Positions 18,201 through 26,838 of a stretch of DNA of 64,000 bases are shown here, piece by piece. Made by a program: the position numbers and the translations under genes. Source of the stretch: DAOTXR01 sp034435375 (GTDB taxonomy: Bacteria > Chloroflexota > Anaerolineae > Aggregatilineales > UBA3940); the NCBI GenBank assembly GCA_034435375.1, contig DAOTXR010000080.1:120550-184549 (forward strand), read 5' to 3'. The notes under the pieces were generated by a model that made no database searches, was not told the DNA's origin, and saw only the letters and a program-made list of their open reading frames with translations. Positions within the stretch are counted from its first letter, which is position 1. Each line of letters opens with the position of its first letter.

Positions 18201-19561
18201 AGGTAGCTGACCAGACAATGTCGGAACGGCTGATCGGTCGTGCTGCTGCAGCACCTGTAGTCAACCCAGAGACAGGCGAGATCATCGTCGAGCGGAACCA
18301 GATTATTACTGAGGCCGCCGCCGAGCTGATCGAGAACCTGGGTATCCGTGAGGTCTTTGTTCGCTCGCCAATGACCTGCGAGATGGTAACGGGTTTGTGT
18401 GCACTGTGTTATGGGCGCGACCTGGGACGTGGTGAGCTGGTTGAGATCGGCTCAGCCGTTGGTATTGTCGCTGCCCAGTCTATTGGCGAGCCGGGCACTC
18501 AGCTGACGTTGCGCACTTTTCACACAGGAGGCACGGCAGAGGAGCGGGGAGACATCACCTCTGGTCTGCCGCGCGTTGAGGAGTTGTTTGAGGCACGAAA
18601 GAAACCGCGCGGCGAGTCGGTCATCACGGACATTGATGGCGTGGTGCAGATCTTCCAGCGCGAGGGCATCCGCTATGTCAAAGTTGTTGATAGCGAGGTA
18701 TTGCAGGAGACCTATGACGTTGCGGGGTGGGAAGTGCTCGCCAGAGATGGCGACGAGGTGTCATACGGGCAGGAACTGGCCAGACGTGACGGTGAGGTCT
18801 TGTCCGCTGGACATGCAGGCCGCATTTCGATGGAGGGCGATGTACTGACGCTCAGCTATGAGCGGCGTGATGAGCGTGAGTACGAACTTCCTAGCGCAGC
18901 GCGTCTGGTTGAAGTGGACGGCCCGACTGGAAAACATCGCCTCCAGGATGGCGACCATGTGAAAGCTGGCGATCAGCTGACGGAAGGTTCGAAAAATCCG
19001 CATCGCATTTTGCGCATCCTGGGCATCGAGGCCACGCGCCACTACCTGTTGAGCGAAATCCAGAAGGTTTACCGCACACAGGGCGTGAATATCAATGACA
19101 AACACTTCGAGGTCATTATTCGCAAGATGCTGTCCAAGGTGCAGATCACGCGCAGCGGTGATACTGATCTGTTACCTGGTGAGCTAGCTGACCGGCTGGT
19201 GCTGCGGCAGATCAACGAGCGGGTGATCTCCGAGGGCGGTAATCCCGCCACAGCCCAGAACATCTTGTTGGGAGTCACTAAGGCAGCGCTAAGCACAGAC
19301 AGCTTCCTGTCGGCATCCTCCTTCCAGCACACTATCAAGGTTTTGGCTGGTGCTGCTATTGCTGGGATGGAAGATCCTTTGGTGGGCCTCAAGGAAAATG
19401 TCATCATCGGCAAGTTGATCCCGGCAGGTACAGGCTATCATCACTATCACACGCCGCAAACGGCGAGTGTGGCCAACGCCGCAAATGTGGGCGGTGATGT
19501 GGCTGCTGGGAATGATGCTGTGGAAGCCCCCCTCGGTCCAATGGATGATACCTGGGATTAG
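15230..19561 (+). CDS. rpoC: DNA-directed RNA polymerase subunit beta'
   Basis: The 1443-residue beta' subunit forms the clamp and catalytic Mg site of RNA polymerase. Visible features are the N-terminal zinc ribbon (Cys70, 72, 85, 88), the catalytic NADFDGDQM (~635), the second zinc site (Cys near 975 plus the cluster CEMVTGLCALC ~1050-1060), the trigger-loop/bridge region 'GEPGTQLTLRTFHTGG', and the C-terminal 'HYLLSEIQKVYRTQGV'. Between about residues 140 and 370 sits a long insertion, Ala/Glu/Arg-rich and coiled-coil-like. The start is GTG 15230, five bases after AGGAGGG; TTG 15215 and ATG 15245 are alternatives. rpoB is not adjacent: the gene upstream is unrelated and rpoC has its own promoter. 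Confidence 0.98.
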   Translation: MVHSRMQDTTGLEAKDFRALRVSLASPEQIRSWSYGEVTKPETINYRRLRPEKDGLFCEAIFGPTRDWQCYCGKYKNVRYKGLTCDKCGVEITRSSVRRERMGHIELAAPVAHVWYTRRVPSYLGLLLDVSRRNLDRVLYFAQYVITNVDEDARQKALKRLSEELSTQADAIRAEAEAQIRTVEEARDAALAQIDERQSAVVSQFDEELSSRTDALMHSAQLLQKELEDKTGVKVRKTIVFEPTGDVIVSAGEVVGPEHIGRVQEIAGPLLSDLQAEVEERRKDALVGDAARREEIIAEAAERIAEIEDAMNVRLGEVQQIYNDQRAEIEALEPMQFLGEARYRELKQRYGQVFKAGMGAGAFYEILRALDLDKLSTELWHEVRTTRSKQRRKKATKRLRVVESLRKSGNRPEWMILTVLPVIPPDLRPMVQLDGGRFATSDLNDLYRRVINRNNRLKRLLELGAPDVIVRNEKRMLQEAVDSLIDNSQRGRALSRRGRRELKSLSDMLKGKKGRFRRNLLGKRVDYSGRSVIVIGPKLKLYQCGLPKTMALELYRPFVISRLVKYNYASNVKSAKRIIEREKPEVWEVLEEVIQERPVLLNRAPTLHRLGIQAFEPLLVEGKAIQIHPLVCTAFNADFDGDQMAVHVPLSDKAVEEARELMLSTKNLLKPADGAPIVGPSKDMVLGIYYLTMERPGRELAKLDPSTLRAFYNIDEVELAFSLGQLHVHTPIRILCVYDEGAPLAQPLVTTVGRCIFNRILPDGLRWVNETLDKKGINKLVGRCYTLFGPDITVEVVDAIKDLGFRYATHSGASIAISDLTIPEERAPILEEATQAVNQIEREYRRGLLTEEERYQATINEWTSAKSKVERAVRRTLDPYSSVAIMANSGATKGGMGPITQLAGMRGLMADPSGRIIDLPIRSNFRMGLTALEYFISTHGARKGLADTALRTADAGYLTRRLVDVAQDMIINAHDCGTQAGIWIRHHVIEQVADQTMSERLIGRAAAAPVVNPETGEIIVERNQIITEAAAELIENLGIREVFVRSPMTCEMVTGLCALCYGRDLGRGELVEIGSAVGIVAAQSIGEPGTQLTLRTFHTGGTAEERGDITSGLPRVEELFEARKKPRGESVITDIDGVVQIFQREGIRYVKVVDSEVLQETYDVAGWEVLARDGDEVSYGQELARRDGEVLSAGHAGRISMEGDVLTLSYERRDEREYELPSAARLVEVDGPTGKHRLQDGDHVKAGDQLTEGSKNPHRILRILGIEATRHYLLSEIQKVYRTQGVNINDKHFEVIIRKMLSKVQITRSGDTDLLPGELADRLVLRQINERVISEGGNPATAQNILLGVTKAALSTDSFLSASSFQHTIKVLAGAAIAGMEDPLVGLKENVIIGKLIPAGTGYHHYHTPQTASVANAANVGGDVAAGNDAVEAPLGPMDDTWD

Positions 19562-19605
19562 ACTGCAATCGTAGAACCTTCCCAAGAACAGATCATGGTG
19601 GAGAG

Positions 19606-19632
19606 AAGACCCCGGCAGTTCTCCGGGGTCTT
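19606..19632 (+). terminator. rpoC terminator
   Basis: A perfect 10-bp stem AAGACCCCGG / CCGGGGTCTT has a 7-base loop 45 bases after the rpoC stop. The downstream T content is poor. It lies between convergent genes and may serve both. Confidence 0.7.
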
Positions 19633-19652
19633 CGTGTCAGGTGTGGGGGTGC

Positions 19653-21263
19653 TTAGGAGTCGATCTTTGGTGTATCGCGTAGCGTTGTGTAGGCTTGCCT
19701 GGGTTGCAAGTTGCCTCTCAAGATGCTGTACCCACCCTGGTTTGTGTCGAAGCCCTGCAGTGTGGCGATGTTCAGGTTCCACAGGACCATTGGACCCATG
19801 AAGGGCCATTCTTGTGCCATGCGGTAGGCCGCAACGATGTATTCAGCCTGTTGCCCTTGATTGACGTAGGCGAAGAAAGGCGCGTCTTCAGGGATGGGCA
19901 AATCTAGCCCGTCCATAGTCCCCCACCCGAATTCGGTGGCCCACAGCGGGCGAGTGTCGTCGCCAAACTCCTGTTGGATGGCGCGGTAATCCTCGATGGT
20001 GTTCAAGAAATAGAACGTCGGGTCGTCGTTGTGGGTGGGCGCTCCACCCCAGTCACCACAACAACGGGTCCATGGAGGATTTCCCCACGAGTAGGGGTGG
20101 ATGCCTATGGCGTCTGCATAGTTCTGCACCCCTGCCTGGTACATCTGTCTGAAGAACACACGGTCTGACACCGCAGAGATGCCATCGTTGATGCCAGTCG
20201 GAGCCAGCCCCGCGCTGATGACTGTGACGTTGCCTTCTGGATATTCGCGCTTGATCGTGTCGTAGGCGCCCGCGAGCAGCCGTACATACTCAGTCCCCGA
20301 TATTGGGGCGCCTGTCCACTCTCGACGCAGGTTAGGCTCGTTCCAGATTTCAATGGCCGAGAGCATGTATTTGTAGCGCAGCACAATGAACTTCACAAAG
20401 TTGTTGTATGCAGCATAGTCTACAGGTGGACCATCGGCTTCGGTTGTGGTCCGGGCCCAGTCAGGAGCCTTGGCGATGCTCAACATGACATTCAGTCCAC
20501 GTTGGAATGCATCATGCACAAAAGCGTCCAGGGCGCTCACCATCTCGTCCGAATACTGACCAGGCGCGTACTCAAATTCTGCCCATTCGACCTGCTGTTT
20601 CACCCAGCCGGCTCTGAGGTCGAAAGCTACCATGTCGAGTAACTGGCGACGCTGGTTGTCTTCGATCAGGAAGTGGCCCTGGATGCCAATGCGGGAGCGG
20701 ATCAATGCCCCCTCGGCGATCGATGGCGTGGGTGTCTGCGCAGGTGTCGCAGTTGGAGACAGAGGGGCGACAGTTGGTGGCGTGATGTTCGCTTCGACGC
20801 CTGCCATCGCCATGATTGCGCTTTGACGATTGGGAGCATAGAGACGCTGGCCAAAGGCTTCAAGCGGGCTGGCCAGTCCGTTGATCAGCAGGATGCTCGA
20901 CAGCGAGTTGCCGCTCTCAAGCGCGGCTAGCCAGGTTGAAGTTCCAGGCTTGATCTCAAACAGTAAGATGCCATTCTCTGTGCGGCTGCCCGCGGCGGGA
21001 ATGAGAAGACGCTGCCCTTCGGCCAACCGCGTGGGGTTCACAACTCCATTGGCACGCCAAAGCGTGTCGACCGGCACTATGTAGTATGCAGCGATGCTAG
21101 CCCAGGTGTCCCCACTCCTAACAGTGTGGAACTCGGCTTGATGCAACGTGGCACCGATAGCGGGTTCCGCCCATACTGTTGTAAACAGGATCGTGATCGA
21201 CAAAACGCCGGCCAGGATTGCTGGGCGTTGTGGCTTCGTGAACAATGTGCTGAAGATCTTCAT
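19653..21263 (-). CDS. Secreted LysM protein with clan-A glycosidase-like domain
   Basis: The 536-residue protein starts with a signal peptide or anchor (hydrophobic ~18-35). LysM repeats follow: a clear one near 45-90 ('HTVRSGDTWASIAAYY', 'LAEGQRLLIPA') and a degenerate one after it. A Thr/Pro linker leads to a (beta/alpha)8-type domain (about 190-530). That domain has the acid/base motif IEIWNEPN and a probable nucleophile in 'LWATEFGWG', as in GH39/GH5-like clan-A enzymes. It probably acts on cell-wall or extracellular polysaccharide; the substrate is not known. Start ATG 21263 is chosen for the signal peptide; the frame is open to 21335. It is divergent from gyrA and convergent with rpoC. 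Confidence 0.82.
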   Translation of the reverse strand: MKIFSTLFTKPQRPAILAGVLSITILFTTVWAEPAIGATLHQAEFHTVRSGDTWASIAAYYIVPVDTLWRANGVVNPTRLAEGQRLLIPAAGSRTENGILLFEIKPGTSTWLAALESGNSLSSILLINGLASPLEAFGQRLYAPNRQSAIMAMAGVEANITPPTVAPLSPTATPAQTPTPSIAEGALIRSRIGIQGHFLIEDNQRRQLLDMVAFDLRAGWVKQQVEWAEFEYAPGQYSDEMVSALDAFVHDAFQRGLNVMLSIAKAPDWARTTTEADGPPVDYAAYNNFVKFIVLRYKYMLSAIEIWNEPNLRREWTGAPISGTEYVRLLAGAYDTIKREYPEGNVTVISAGLAPTGINDGISAVSDRVFFRQMYQAGVQNYADAIGIHPYSWGNPPWTRCCGDWGGAPTHNDDPTFYFLNTIEDYRAIQQEFGDDTRPLWATEFGWGTMDGLDLPIPEDAPFFAYVNQGQQAEYIVAAYRMAQEWPFMGPMVLWNLNIATLQGFDTNQGGYSILRGNLQPRQAYTTLRDTPKIDS

Positions 21264-21349
21264 CCCAAAAACGTTCCCTCGCAAACGGTTGCTGTCAGCA
21301 ATATACGACAGATCAATATTCTGCGCTGTTAACACTTAGTAGCAGTGTG

Positions 21350-21377
21350 ATTGTACCAGTCAGGGGGATAGCGTCAA
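21350..21377 (-). promoter_or_regulatory. Promoter of the LysM-glycosidase gene
   Basis: On the minus strand: TTGACG (21377-21372), 16-base spacer, TACAAT (21355-21350) with a TGG extension just before the -10. It leaves a leader of about 80 bases. Confidence 0.65.
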
Positions 21378-21461
21378 GATACGCTCAGGCTACGGTTGCT
21401 ATTGGCATCCAGTTGATCTAGACTATCGCTGCTAGAACAGATGAGCCTCGGTCTGCTGCGA

Positions 21462-21490
21462 TTGACACAATGCATGTTTGCTCCTATCAT
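21462..21490 (+). promoter_or_regulatory. gyrA promoter
   Basis: TTGACA (21462-21467), exactly 17 bases, then TATCAT (21485-21490). Predicted start near 21497, about 38 bases before the gyrA ATG. Confidence 0.75.
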
Positions 21491-21534
21491 GCCAATCGTC
21501 ACGACACTGTTCGAAACTTTGAGGGATGGATGCT

Positions 21535-24006
21535 ATGGAAGTAGGCACTGTCCGCCTTGTAGACATTGATTCGGAGATGCGTGCAGCCTATCTCGATTAC
21601 GCCATGAGTGTGATCGTCAGTCGGGCGCTCCCCGATGCACGGGACGGTCTCAAGCCGGTGCACCGGCGTATCCTGTACGCCATGCACGACATGGGGCTGC
21701 GCCCCGATAGTCCGTACCGCAAAAGCGCCCGTATTGTAGGCGAGGTGCTTGGCAAATATCATCCACATGGCGATGCTGCGGTGTATGATGCCATGGTGCG
21801 CATGGCTCAAGATTTTGCCATGCGCTATCCATTGGTAGACGGCCAGGGCAACTTTGGTTCTATTGACGGGGACAATGCTGCTGCCATGCGCTACACGGAG
21901 GCGCGCATGCAGAATGTCGGCACCGAGATGATGGCCGATATCGACAAGGACACCATCGATTTCGTCGAGAACTTTGACGGGAGCCTCTACGAGCCATCTG
22001 TGTTGCCGGCCAGCATCCCGAACCTGTTCGTCAACGGTTCATCCGGTATTGCTGTTGGCATGAGCACGAGTATCCCTCCGCATAATCTGGGCGAGGTGTG
22101 CGATGCCCTCACCTATATGCTGGATCACTGGACTCGGCTGGATGACGTAGGCATCCCAGAACTCATGCAGTTTATCAAAGGCCCAGACTTCCCTACTGGA
22201 GGATTAGTCTTTCGCATTAACGAGGAGGGTGGCGAGGACAACCTGGCTCATGCCTATGCCACGGGACGCGGCAAGTTTGTCATACAGGCTAAGGCTCATA
22301 TCGAGCAACTAAGCCGTAACCGGAACCGTATCATTATCACCGAGCTGCCCTACCAAGTGAACAAAACCAACCTGCTTGAGCGGATCGCTGAGTTGGGCCG
22401 TGAAGGACGTATTGAGGGCTTGACCGATCTGCGAGACGAGAGCGACCGACAAGGGCTGCGCATCGTTATTGACTTGACGCGCACGGTTGATCCTGAGGAG
22501 GTTCTGGCTCAACTGTACAAGCTGACGCCGATGCGCACTACATTTAGTGTCATCATGCTGGCTCTGGTCGATGGTGAGCCGCGTATGCTGTCGCTGAAGC
22601 AGGGGCTGCGCGTCTACCTCGAGCACCGTTTTGTCGTCATACGCCGTCGCAGTGAATACGAGTTGGCCCGTGCCAGAGAACGTGCCCACATCCTGGAGGG
22701 TTATCTGACAGCGCTGGACAACCTGGACGAGGTCATTGACATCATCCGGCGCTCGCGCACTGTCGAGACTGCCCATCAGAACCTGCGAAAGCGCTTCAAG
22801 CTCAGTGATGTGCAGGCCGAGGCTATCCTGAACATGCCCCTGCGTCGTCTGGCTGCGCTGGAGCGGAAGAAGATAGAAGACGAGTACAAAGAGAAACAAC
22901 AGCTCATCAAGTACCTTGAGAAGTTGCTCAAGAGCGAGCGCATGATCCGAGACGTTGCCAAAGAGGAGCTAAGTGAGATCAGACGGGCATATGCCGATCC
23001 GCGACGCACGCTGATCATCGATGACTCGGTGGGGAGTGCTGTGACAGTGGCTCAACTCCTGCCCGATGAGCAGGTTTGGGTTGTGCTGACCGAGAGCGGC
23101 CTGCTCTCCCGTTCTTTCGATGATAAGCAGCCTAAGGTGACGACCGAGGTCAAAGACCCGCCCCGGCTGATGCTCTCGGCAAGCGCCAGTGAGACAGTAT
23201 ATCTGTTCACCAAGGATGGCATGGCTGCCACCATTCCTGTGCACCAGCTTGCTCAAGCTCATGACTTCCAGGAGGGTGTGCACTACTCGAACATTGCACC
23301 ACTTGACCCTGGCCAGGAGGTGGTATCGGCTCTCACGTTGCCGCCGGGCATTGATACAGGCTTTCTTGTTCTTGCATCGGTTGGGGGAATGGTTAAACGG
23401 GTAGCACTGGCCGACTTGCCGGGTTTGTCTGCCCGCCCATTCCGGGTGATGGGTCTTACTGGCGACGATCTGGGATGGGCTGCGTGGACTTCCGGCAGGA
23501 ACGAGATCATTCTGGTGAGCGCAGAGGGTCTGGCTATCCGGTTTAGCGAAGAGGACATTCGTCCAATGGGATTGCCTGCTGGTGGCGTGAAGGGCATCAA
23601 GCTTGGTGGGCGTAACGACCAGGTCGTGGGTATGGTGCTGGTGGCACCGCGTGCAAGCTTGTGGGTGATCACCAACACAGGCTATGCGAAATCGACGCCT
23701 CTCAGTGAGTATCCCAGCCAGGGTCGTTATGGTCAGGGAGTGATTACGTTCAAATTCTCTGACAAGCAGTCATATCTGGCTGCGGCGGCCGTTGGCACGA
23801 TGGATGATAATTTGATTGTCGTAACCAATAAGGGAAAGCCGAAGTACATGCGCTTTGGCCTTGCACCTCGAGGGGGCCGCGCCACTAAAGGCGAATCGGT
23901 GGTCGCGTTGAGCGGAAGTGAATATGTGACACGGGTGGTAGTTCCTGGTCGGTGCAACGTGCCCGAGCCACAAGGCGAAGAAACTCAAGCGAGTGAGAGT
24001 GAGTAG
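21535..24006 (+). CDS. gyrA: DNA gyrase subunit A
   Basis: GyrA is the DNA-cleaving subunit of the type IIA topoisomerase that introduces negative supercoils. The 823-residue protein has the catalytic Tyr (~119) in 'AMRYTEARMQ', 'QGNFGSIDGD', the coiled coil (~400-480), and six C-terminal beta-pinwheel blades. A GyrA-box-like 'QGRYGQG' favours GyrA over ParC. In the quinolone pocket the residue equal to E. coli Ser83 is Ala81 (HPHGDAAVYD), while Asp87 is kept as Asp85. The start is ATG 21535, ten bases after GAGG; the in-frame ATG at 21526 is too close to that site. gyrB is not in the window. Confidence 0.95.
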   Translation: MEVGTVRLVDIDSEMRAAYLDYAMSVIVSRALPDARDGLKPVHRRILYAMHDMGLRPDSPYRKSARIVGEVLGKYHPHGDAAVYDAMVRMAQDFAMRYPLVDGQGNFGSIDGDNAAAMRYTEARMQNVGTEMMADIDKDTIDFVENFDGSLYEPSVLPASIPNLFVNGSSGIAVGMSTSIPPHNLGEVCDALTYMLDHWTRLDDVGIPELMQFIKGPDFPTGGLVFRINEEGGEDNLAHAYATGRGKFVIQAKAHIEQLSRNRNRIIITELPYQVNKTNLLERIAELGREGRIEGLTDLRDESDRQGLRIVIDLTRTVDPEEVLAQLYKLTPMRTTFSVIMLALVDGEPRMLSLKQGLRVYLEHRFVVIRRRSEYELARARERAHILEGYLTALDNLDEVIDIIRRSRTVETAHQNLRKRFKLSDVQAEAILNMPLRRLAALERKKIEDEYKEKQQLIKYLEKLLKSERMIRDVAKEELSEIRRAYADPRRTLIIDDSVGSAVTVAQLLPDEQVWVVLTESGLLSRSFDDKQPKVTTEVKDPPRLMLSASASETVYLFTKDGMAATIPVHQLAQAHDFQEGVHYSNIAPLDPGQEVVSALTLPPGIDTGFLVLASVGGMVKRVALADLPGLSARPFRVMGLTGDDLGWAAWTSGRNEIILVSAEGLAIRFSEEDIRPMGLPAGGVKGIKLGGRNDQVVGMVLVAPRASLWVITNTGYAKSTPLSEYPSQGRYGQGVITFKFSDKQSYLAAAAVGTMDDNLIVVTNKGKPKYMRFGLAPRGGRATKGESVVALSGSEYVTRVVVPGRCNVPEPQGEETQASESE

Positions 24007-24038
24007 AGTCAGGTTTTGCCGATCTCCATCTTACTGAG

Positions 24039-24074
24039 AACCCATCTCCGGAACCGGAGGATGGGTTTTATTTA
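24039..24074 (+). terminator. gyrA Rho-independent terminator
   Basis: A long stem (AACCCATC-TCCGG against CCGGAGGATGGGTT, one bulged base) has an AA loop and is followed by TTTTATTTAT. Confidence 0.85.
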
Positions 24075-24116
24075 TCAAAATAGTGTGCCTGGGGCAAAGC
24101 GGATCAAATTGTCGAG

Positions 24117-24133
24117 TTCGTGTAGCGATCATG
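24117..24133 (+). repeat. 17-base repeat TTCGTGTAGCGATCATG, copy 1
   Basis: Identical over 17 bases to 29248-29264; the first 14 bases recur at 26786-26799. It lies in the gyrA-trmFO gap (24007-24343). That gap otherwise holds only the gyrA terminator and the trmFO -10; I see no gene in it. Confidence 0.6.
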
Positions 24134-24293
24134 GCAGACGGGGAGTTATAGGTTTTTTTACCACTGCCGCAAAAGCGCGGGAATTAACCAAGCCATGCGT
24201 AGATAGCCAACATTATCTGGGCATTCGCGATTCTCTTGTTAGCGGCGAAGGACAGTCGTTCGCGCGCCGGGGTAGGGAGATATGGTGGTTCTA

Positions 24294-24302
24294 TGGTACA
24301 AT
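24294..24302 (+). promoter_or_regulatory. Extended -10 for trmFO
   Basis: TGG TACAAT, with no convincing -35. Start of transcription should be near 24309, ahead of the AGAGGGGAG ribosome binding site at 24333-24341. Confidence 0.5.
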
Positions 24303-24343
24303 CACCCTGATGTGATGTGGCGCATGAGTTACAGAGGGGAGAA

Positions 24344-25723
24344 TTGCCATTCCCAGTGAAGGAACGAGCCATCCTAAGTGTGATCGGAGGCGGTTTGGCA
24401 GGATCGGAGGCGGCCTGGCAAGCCGCCCAACGCGGTGTTCCTGTGGTGCTATGGGAGATGCGTCCTACCCGCATGACGGCAGCCCATGTCACCGGCCATT
24501 TGGCTGAACTGGTGTGTAGCAACTCGCTTGGCTCAGATCTGATCGACCGCGCCAATGGACTTTTAAAGGCTGAGCTGCGGCGTCTTGACTCGCTGATTAT
24601 GGCCTGCGCCGATGAGGCGCGGATCCCTGCTGGCGGGGCATTGGCCGTGGGCCGTGAGGAGTTTGCACAGATTGTCACCGAGCGCATCGAAGCGCATCCG
24701 AACATCGTTGTACGGCGCGAAGAGGTGACGTGTGTTCCTTTGTCACCAGCAATTGTGGCCACAGGTCCGCTTACGTCGGATGCACTTGCCAACGACATTG
24801 CTCAGCTTGTCGGAGCTGAGTACCTCTTCTTCTACGATGCACTTGCCCCTATCGTTAAAGCAGAGAGCGTAAACAGGGAGGTTGCTTTCCGGGCGTCTCG
24901 CTATGGGCGAGGCGACGAAGGCGAAGGGGATTACATTAACTGCCCGATGACTGAGGAGGAGTATCGACGGTTCGTTGAGGCCCTGTTGACTGCGGAACGT
25001 ATTACGCTGCGCGGCTTCGAACGAGAAGACCCGCATTTCTTTGAGGGGTGTCTGCCGATCGAGGAGCTTGCTGGCCGGGGAATAGAGGCGCTAGCATTCG
25101 GGCCACTGCGTCCTGTGGGGCTGACTGATCCGCGTACCGGGAAACGGCCTTATGCTGTAGTCCAGCTACGCCAAGATAATGTCGCAGGCACCCTTTACAA
25201 TATGGTTGGTTTTCAAACTAATCTGCTCTGGCCAGAGCAGAAGCGGGTTTTCCGTCTGATCCCAGGCCTTGAAAACGCCGAGTTTGTGCGCTATGGACAG
25301 ATGCACCGAAATACGTTCCTAAATTCACCGACTCTCTTGCGGCCTACCATGCAGTATCGAGGTCGTGATGATCTGTTCTTTGCCGGCCAGATCGTTGGTG
25401 TGGAAGGCTATGTCGGCAATGCGGGCACTGGCTGGTTGGCTGGCGTAAATGCGGCCCGCCTCCTGCAAGGCAAACCGCTTTGGGTGTTGCCCAGGGAGAC
25501 AATGTTAGGGGCGCTGAGCCACTATGTGTGCCATGCTGAGCCTGCGCACTTCCAGCCCATGAAAGCTAATTACGGTTTGTTGCCGCCCTTGGAACGACGC
25601 CTACGCCGTAAGCGCGAGCGCTATACTTCGTATAGTCATCGTGCGCTTGACGCGCTTGATCGGTTTCTTGACAGCTTTGACCATGGGGTTTCGGGTGAAA
25701 ACGTGAGAGATACAACTTGCTAA
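24344..25723 (+). CDS. trmFO: FAD/folate-dependent tRNA (uracil-54-C5)-methyltransferase TrmFO
   Basis: TrmFO makes ribothymidine at position 54 of tRNA using methylene-THF and FADH2. The protein (~459 residues) has the FAD dinucleotide motif GGGLAGSEAAW at its N-terminus. It also has the conserved 'ELVCSNSLGSD' and 'INCPMTEEEY' (catalytic Cys positions) and the C-terminal FAD motif 'VEGYVGNAGTGWLAGVNAAR'. Length is normal. The start is uncertain: TTG 24344 is close to the AGAGGGGAG site, and GTG 24356 gives an N-terminus more like relatives. Its stop overlaps the start of the M28 peptidase by 7 bases, so the two are probably co-translated. Confidence 0.95.
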   Translation: MPFPVKERAILSVIGGGLAGSEAAWQAAQRGVPVVLWEMRPTRMTAAHVTGHLAELVCSNSLGSDLIDRANGLLKAELRRLDSLIMACADEARIPAGGALAVGREEFAQIVTERIEAHPNIVVRREEVTCVPLSPAIVATGPLTSDALANDIAQLVGAEYLFFYDALAPIVKAESVNREVAFRASRYGRGDEGEGDYINCPMTEEEYRRFVEALLTAERITLRGFEREDPHFFEGCLPIEELAGRGIEALAFGPLRPVGLTDPRTGKRPYAVVQLRQDNVAGTLYNMVGFQTNLLWPEQKRVFRLIPGLENAEFVRYGQMHRNTFLNSPTLLRPTMQYRGRDDLFFAGQIVGVEGYVGNAGTGWLAGVNAARLLQGKPLWVLPRETMLGALSHYVCHAEPAHFQPMKANYGLLPPLERRLRRKRERYTSYSHRALDALDRFLDSFDHGVSGENVRDTTC

Positions 25724-26838
25724 AGACACGAAACGCTCTTCGAACTGGTGGGCTGGTTGGCTTAGTGGTAGCTGTGGCGATCATAGTGATGATTATTGCT
25801 ACACAGGGCACAGAAGGAAGGGGTATGCCTGTGTCAGCGACTGCCACGTCGGCAGTGAGTCCAACGATACTGCCCCCAACTTCTCGTCCGATGCCGACTG
25901 CCTCCCTGACGCCGCTACCCACGATGACAGCTATGCCCAGGCCTGTCATCGTGCCAGACACGCTGTCGTTCAGTGGTTTCGAAGCTATGCGCCATGTTAA
26001 GGCTCAGATGGCCTTTGGCCCGCGCCCTACCGGTTCTGACGCTTCTCGCCAAACGGCAAACTATATTCTCTCCTATCTTTCTGACCTAGGCTGGAGGGTT
26101 GAGGCACGCCAGTTCACCTATCAAGGTGTCATAGGCCAGAATTTGGTGGGCCGCACTGGTCAGCCTGATGGGCCAGTGCTCATGTTAGGTGCTCATTATG
26201 ACACCCGTCGAAATGCAGACCAAGACCCCAGTGCCCCTGATCGGCCAGTGCCAGGGGCCAATGATGGTGCCAGTGGGGTGGCCGTCTTGCTCGAGTTGGC
26301 ACGCGCCGTTGACATTGAATCTGTGAAAGGTGAATTGTGGCTTGTCTTTTTCGACGCTGAGGACAACGGCCATCTCGATGGTTGGGAATATATTGCTGGA
26401 TCGCGTATTTTTGCCTCTCAGCTTGAAGTTGTGCCAGAGTACGTAATCGTCGTTGACATGGTGGGAGATGCCGATCAAGCCTTTTATCTCGAGCGCAATT
26501 CAGACCCGGAGTTGAGCGCTCATCTGTGGCAGATCGGGCATGAACTGGGGTATGGTGAACAATTCATCGCTGAGCCGGGTTATTCTATGTTGGACGATCA
26601 TACGGCCTTTCTGGAACAGGGTATCCGTGCTGTGGATATCATCGACTTTGATTATCCATACTGGCACACGGTCGAAGACACTATCGACAAGGTAAGTCCA
26701 GAGAGTCTGGAGCGCGTTGGGCGCGTGCTTGAGGCATTTCTCGAAGCTGGCGGTGTTTATCCTAGCGGAAACAACCGTCGTGTTCTTCGTGTAGCGATCG
26801 AGTGTTTCGGCAGAGGTGGATATTTTGGTGGCACATGA
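25717..26838 (+). CDS. Secreted/anchored M28-family zinc aminopeptidase
   Basis: The 373-residue protein has one N-terminal hydrophobic helix (~12-29), a Ser/Thr/Pro linker (to ~75) and an M28 catalytic domain. Metal ligands can be seen in order: His in 'GAHYDTR', Asp in 'ANDGASG', the Glu pair in 'FDAEDNG', Asp in 'VVDMVGD', and His in 'PYWHTVEDT'. The last pattern resembles the glutaminyl-cyclase/aminopeptidase branch. It should cleave N-terminal residues of peptides outside the membrane. It starts at TTG 25717 inside the end of trmFO, and its own end overlaps the hflX start region by 11 bases, giving a tight trmFO-M28-hflX-eIF2B-like row. Confidence 0.88.
   Translation: MLKTRNALRTGGLVGLVVAVAIIVMIIATQGTEGRGMPVSATATSAVSPTILPPTSRPMPTASLTPLPTMTAMPRPVIVPDTLSFSGFEAMRHVKAQMAFGPRPTGSDASRQTANYILSYLSDLGWRVEARQFTYQGVIGQNLVGRTGQPDGPVLMLGAHYDTRRNADQDPSAPDRPVPGANDGASGVAVLLELARAVDIESVKGELWLVFFDAEDNGHLDGWEYIAGSRIFASQLEVVPEYVIVVDMVGDADQAFYLERNSDPELSAHLWQIGHELGYGEQFIAEPGYSMLDDHTAFLEQGIRAVDIIDFDYPYWHTVEDTIDKVSPESLERVGRVLEAFLEAGGVYPSGNNRRVLRVAIECFGRGGYFGGT
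26786..26799 (+). repeat. 14-base repeat TTCGTGTAGCGATC, copy 2 (inside coding sequence)
   Basis: Lies in the last codons of the M28 peptidase, just ahead of the hflX ribosome binding site. It shares 14 bases with copies at 24117 and 29248. Confidence 0.45.
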
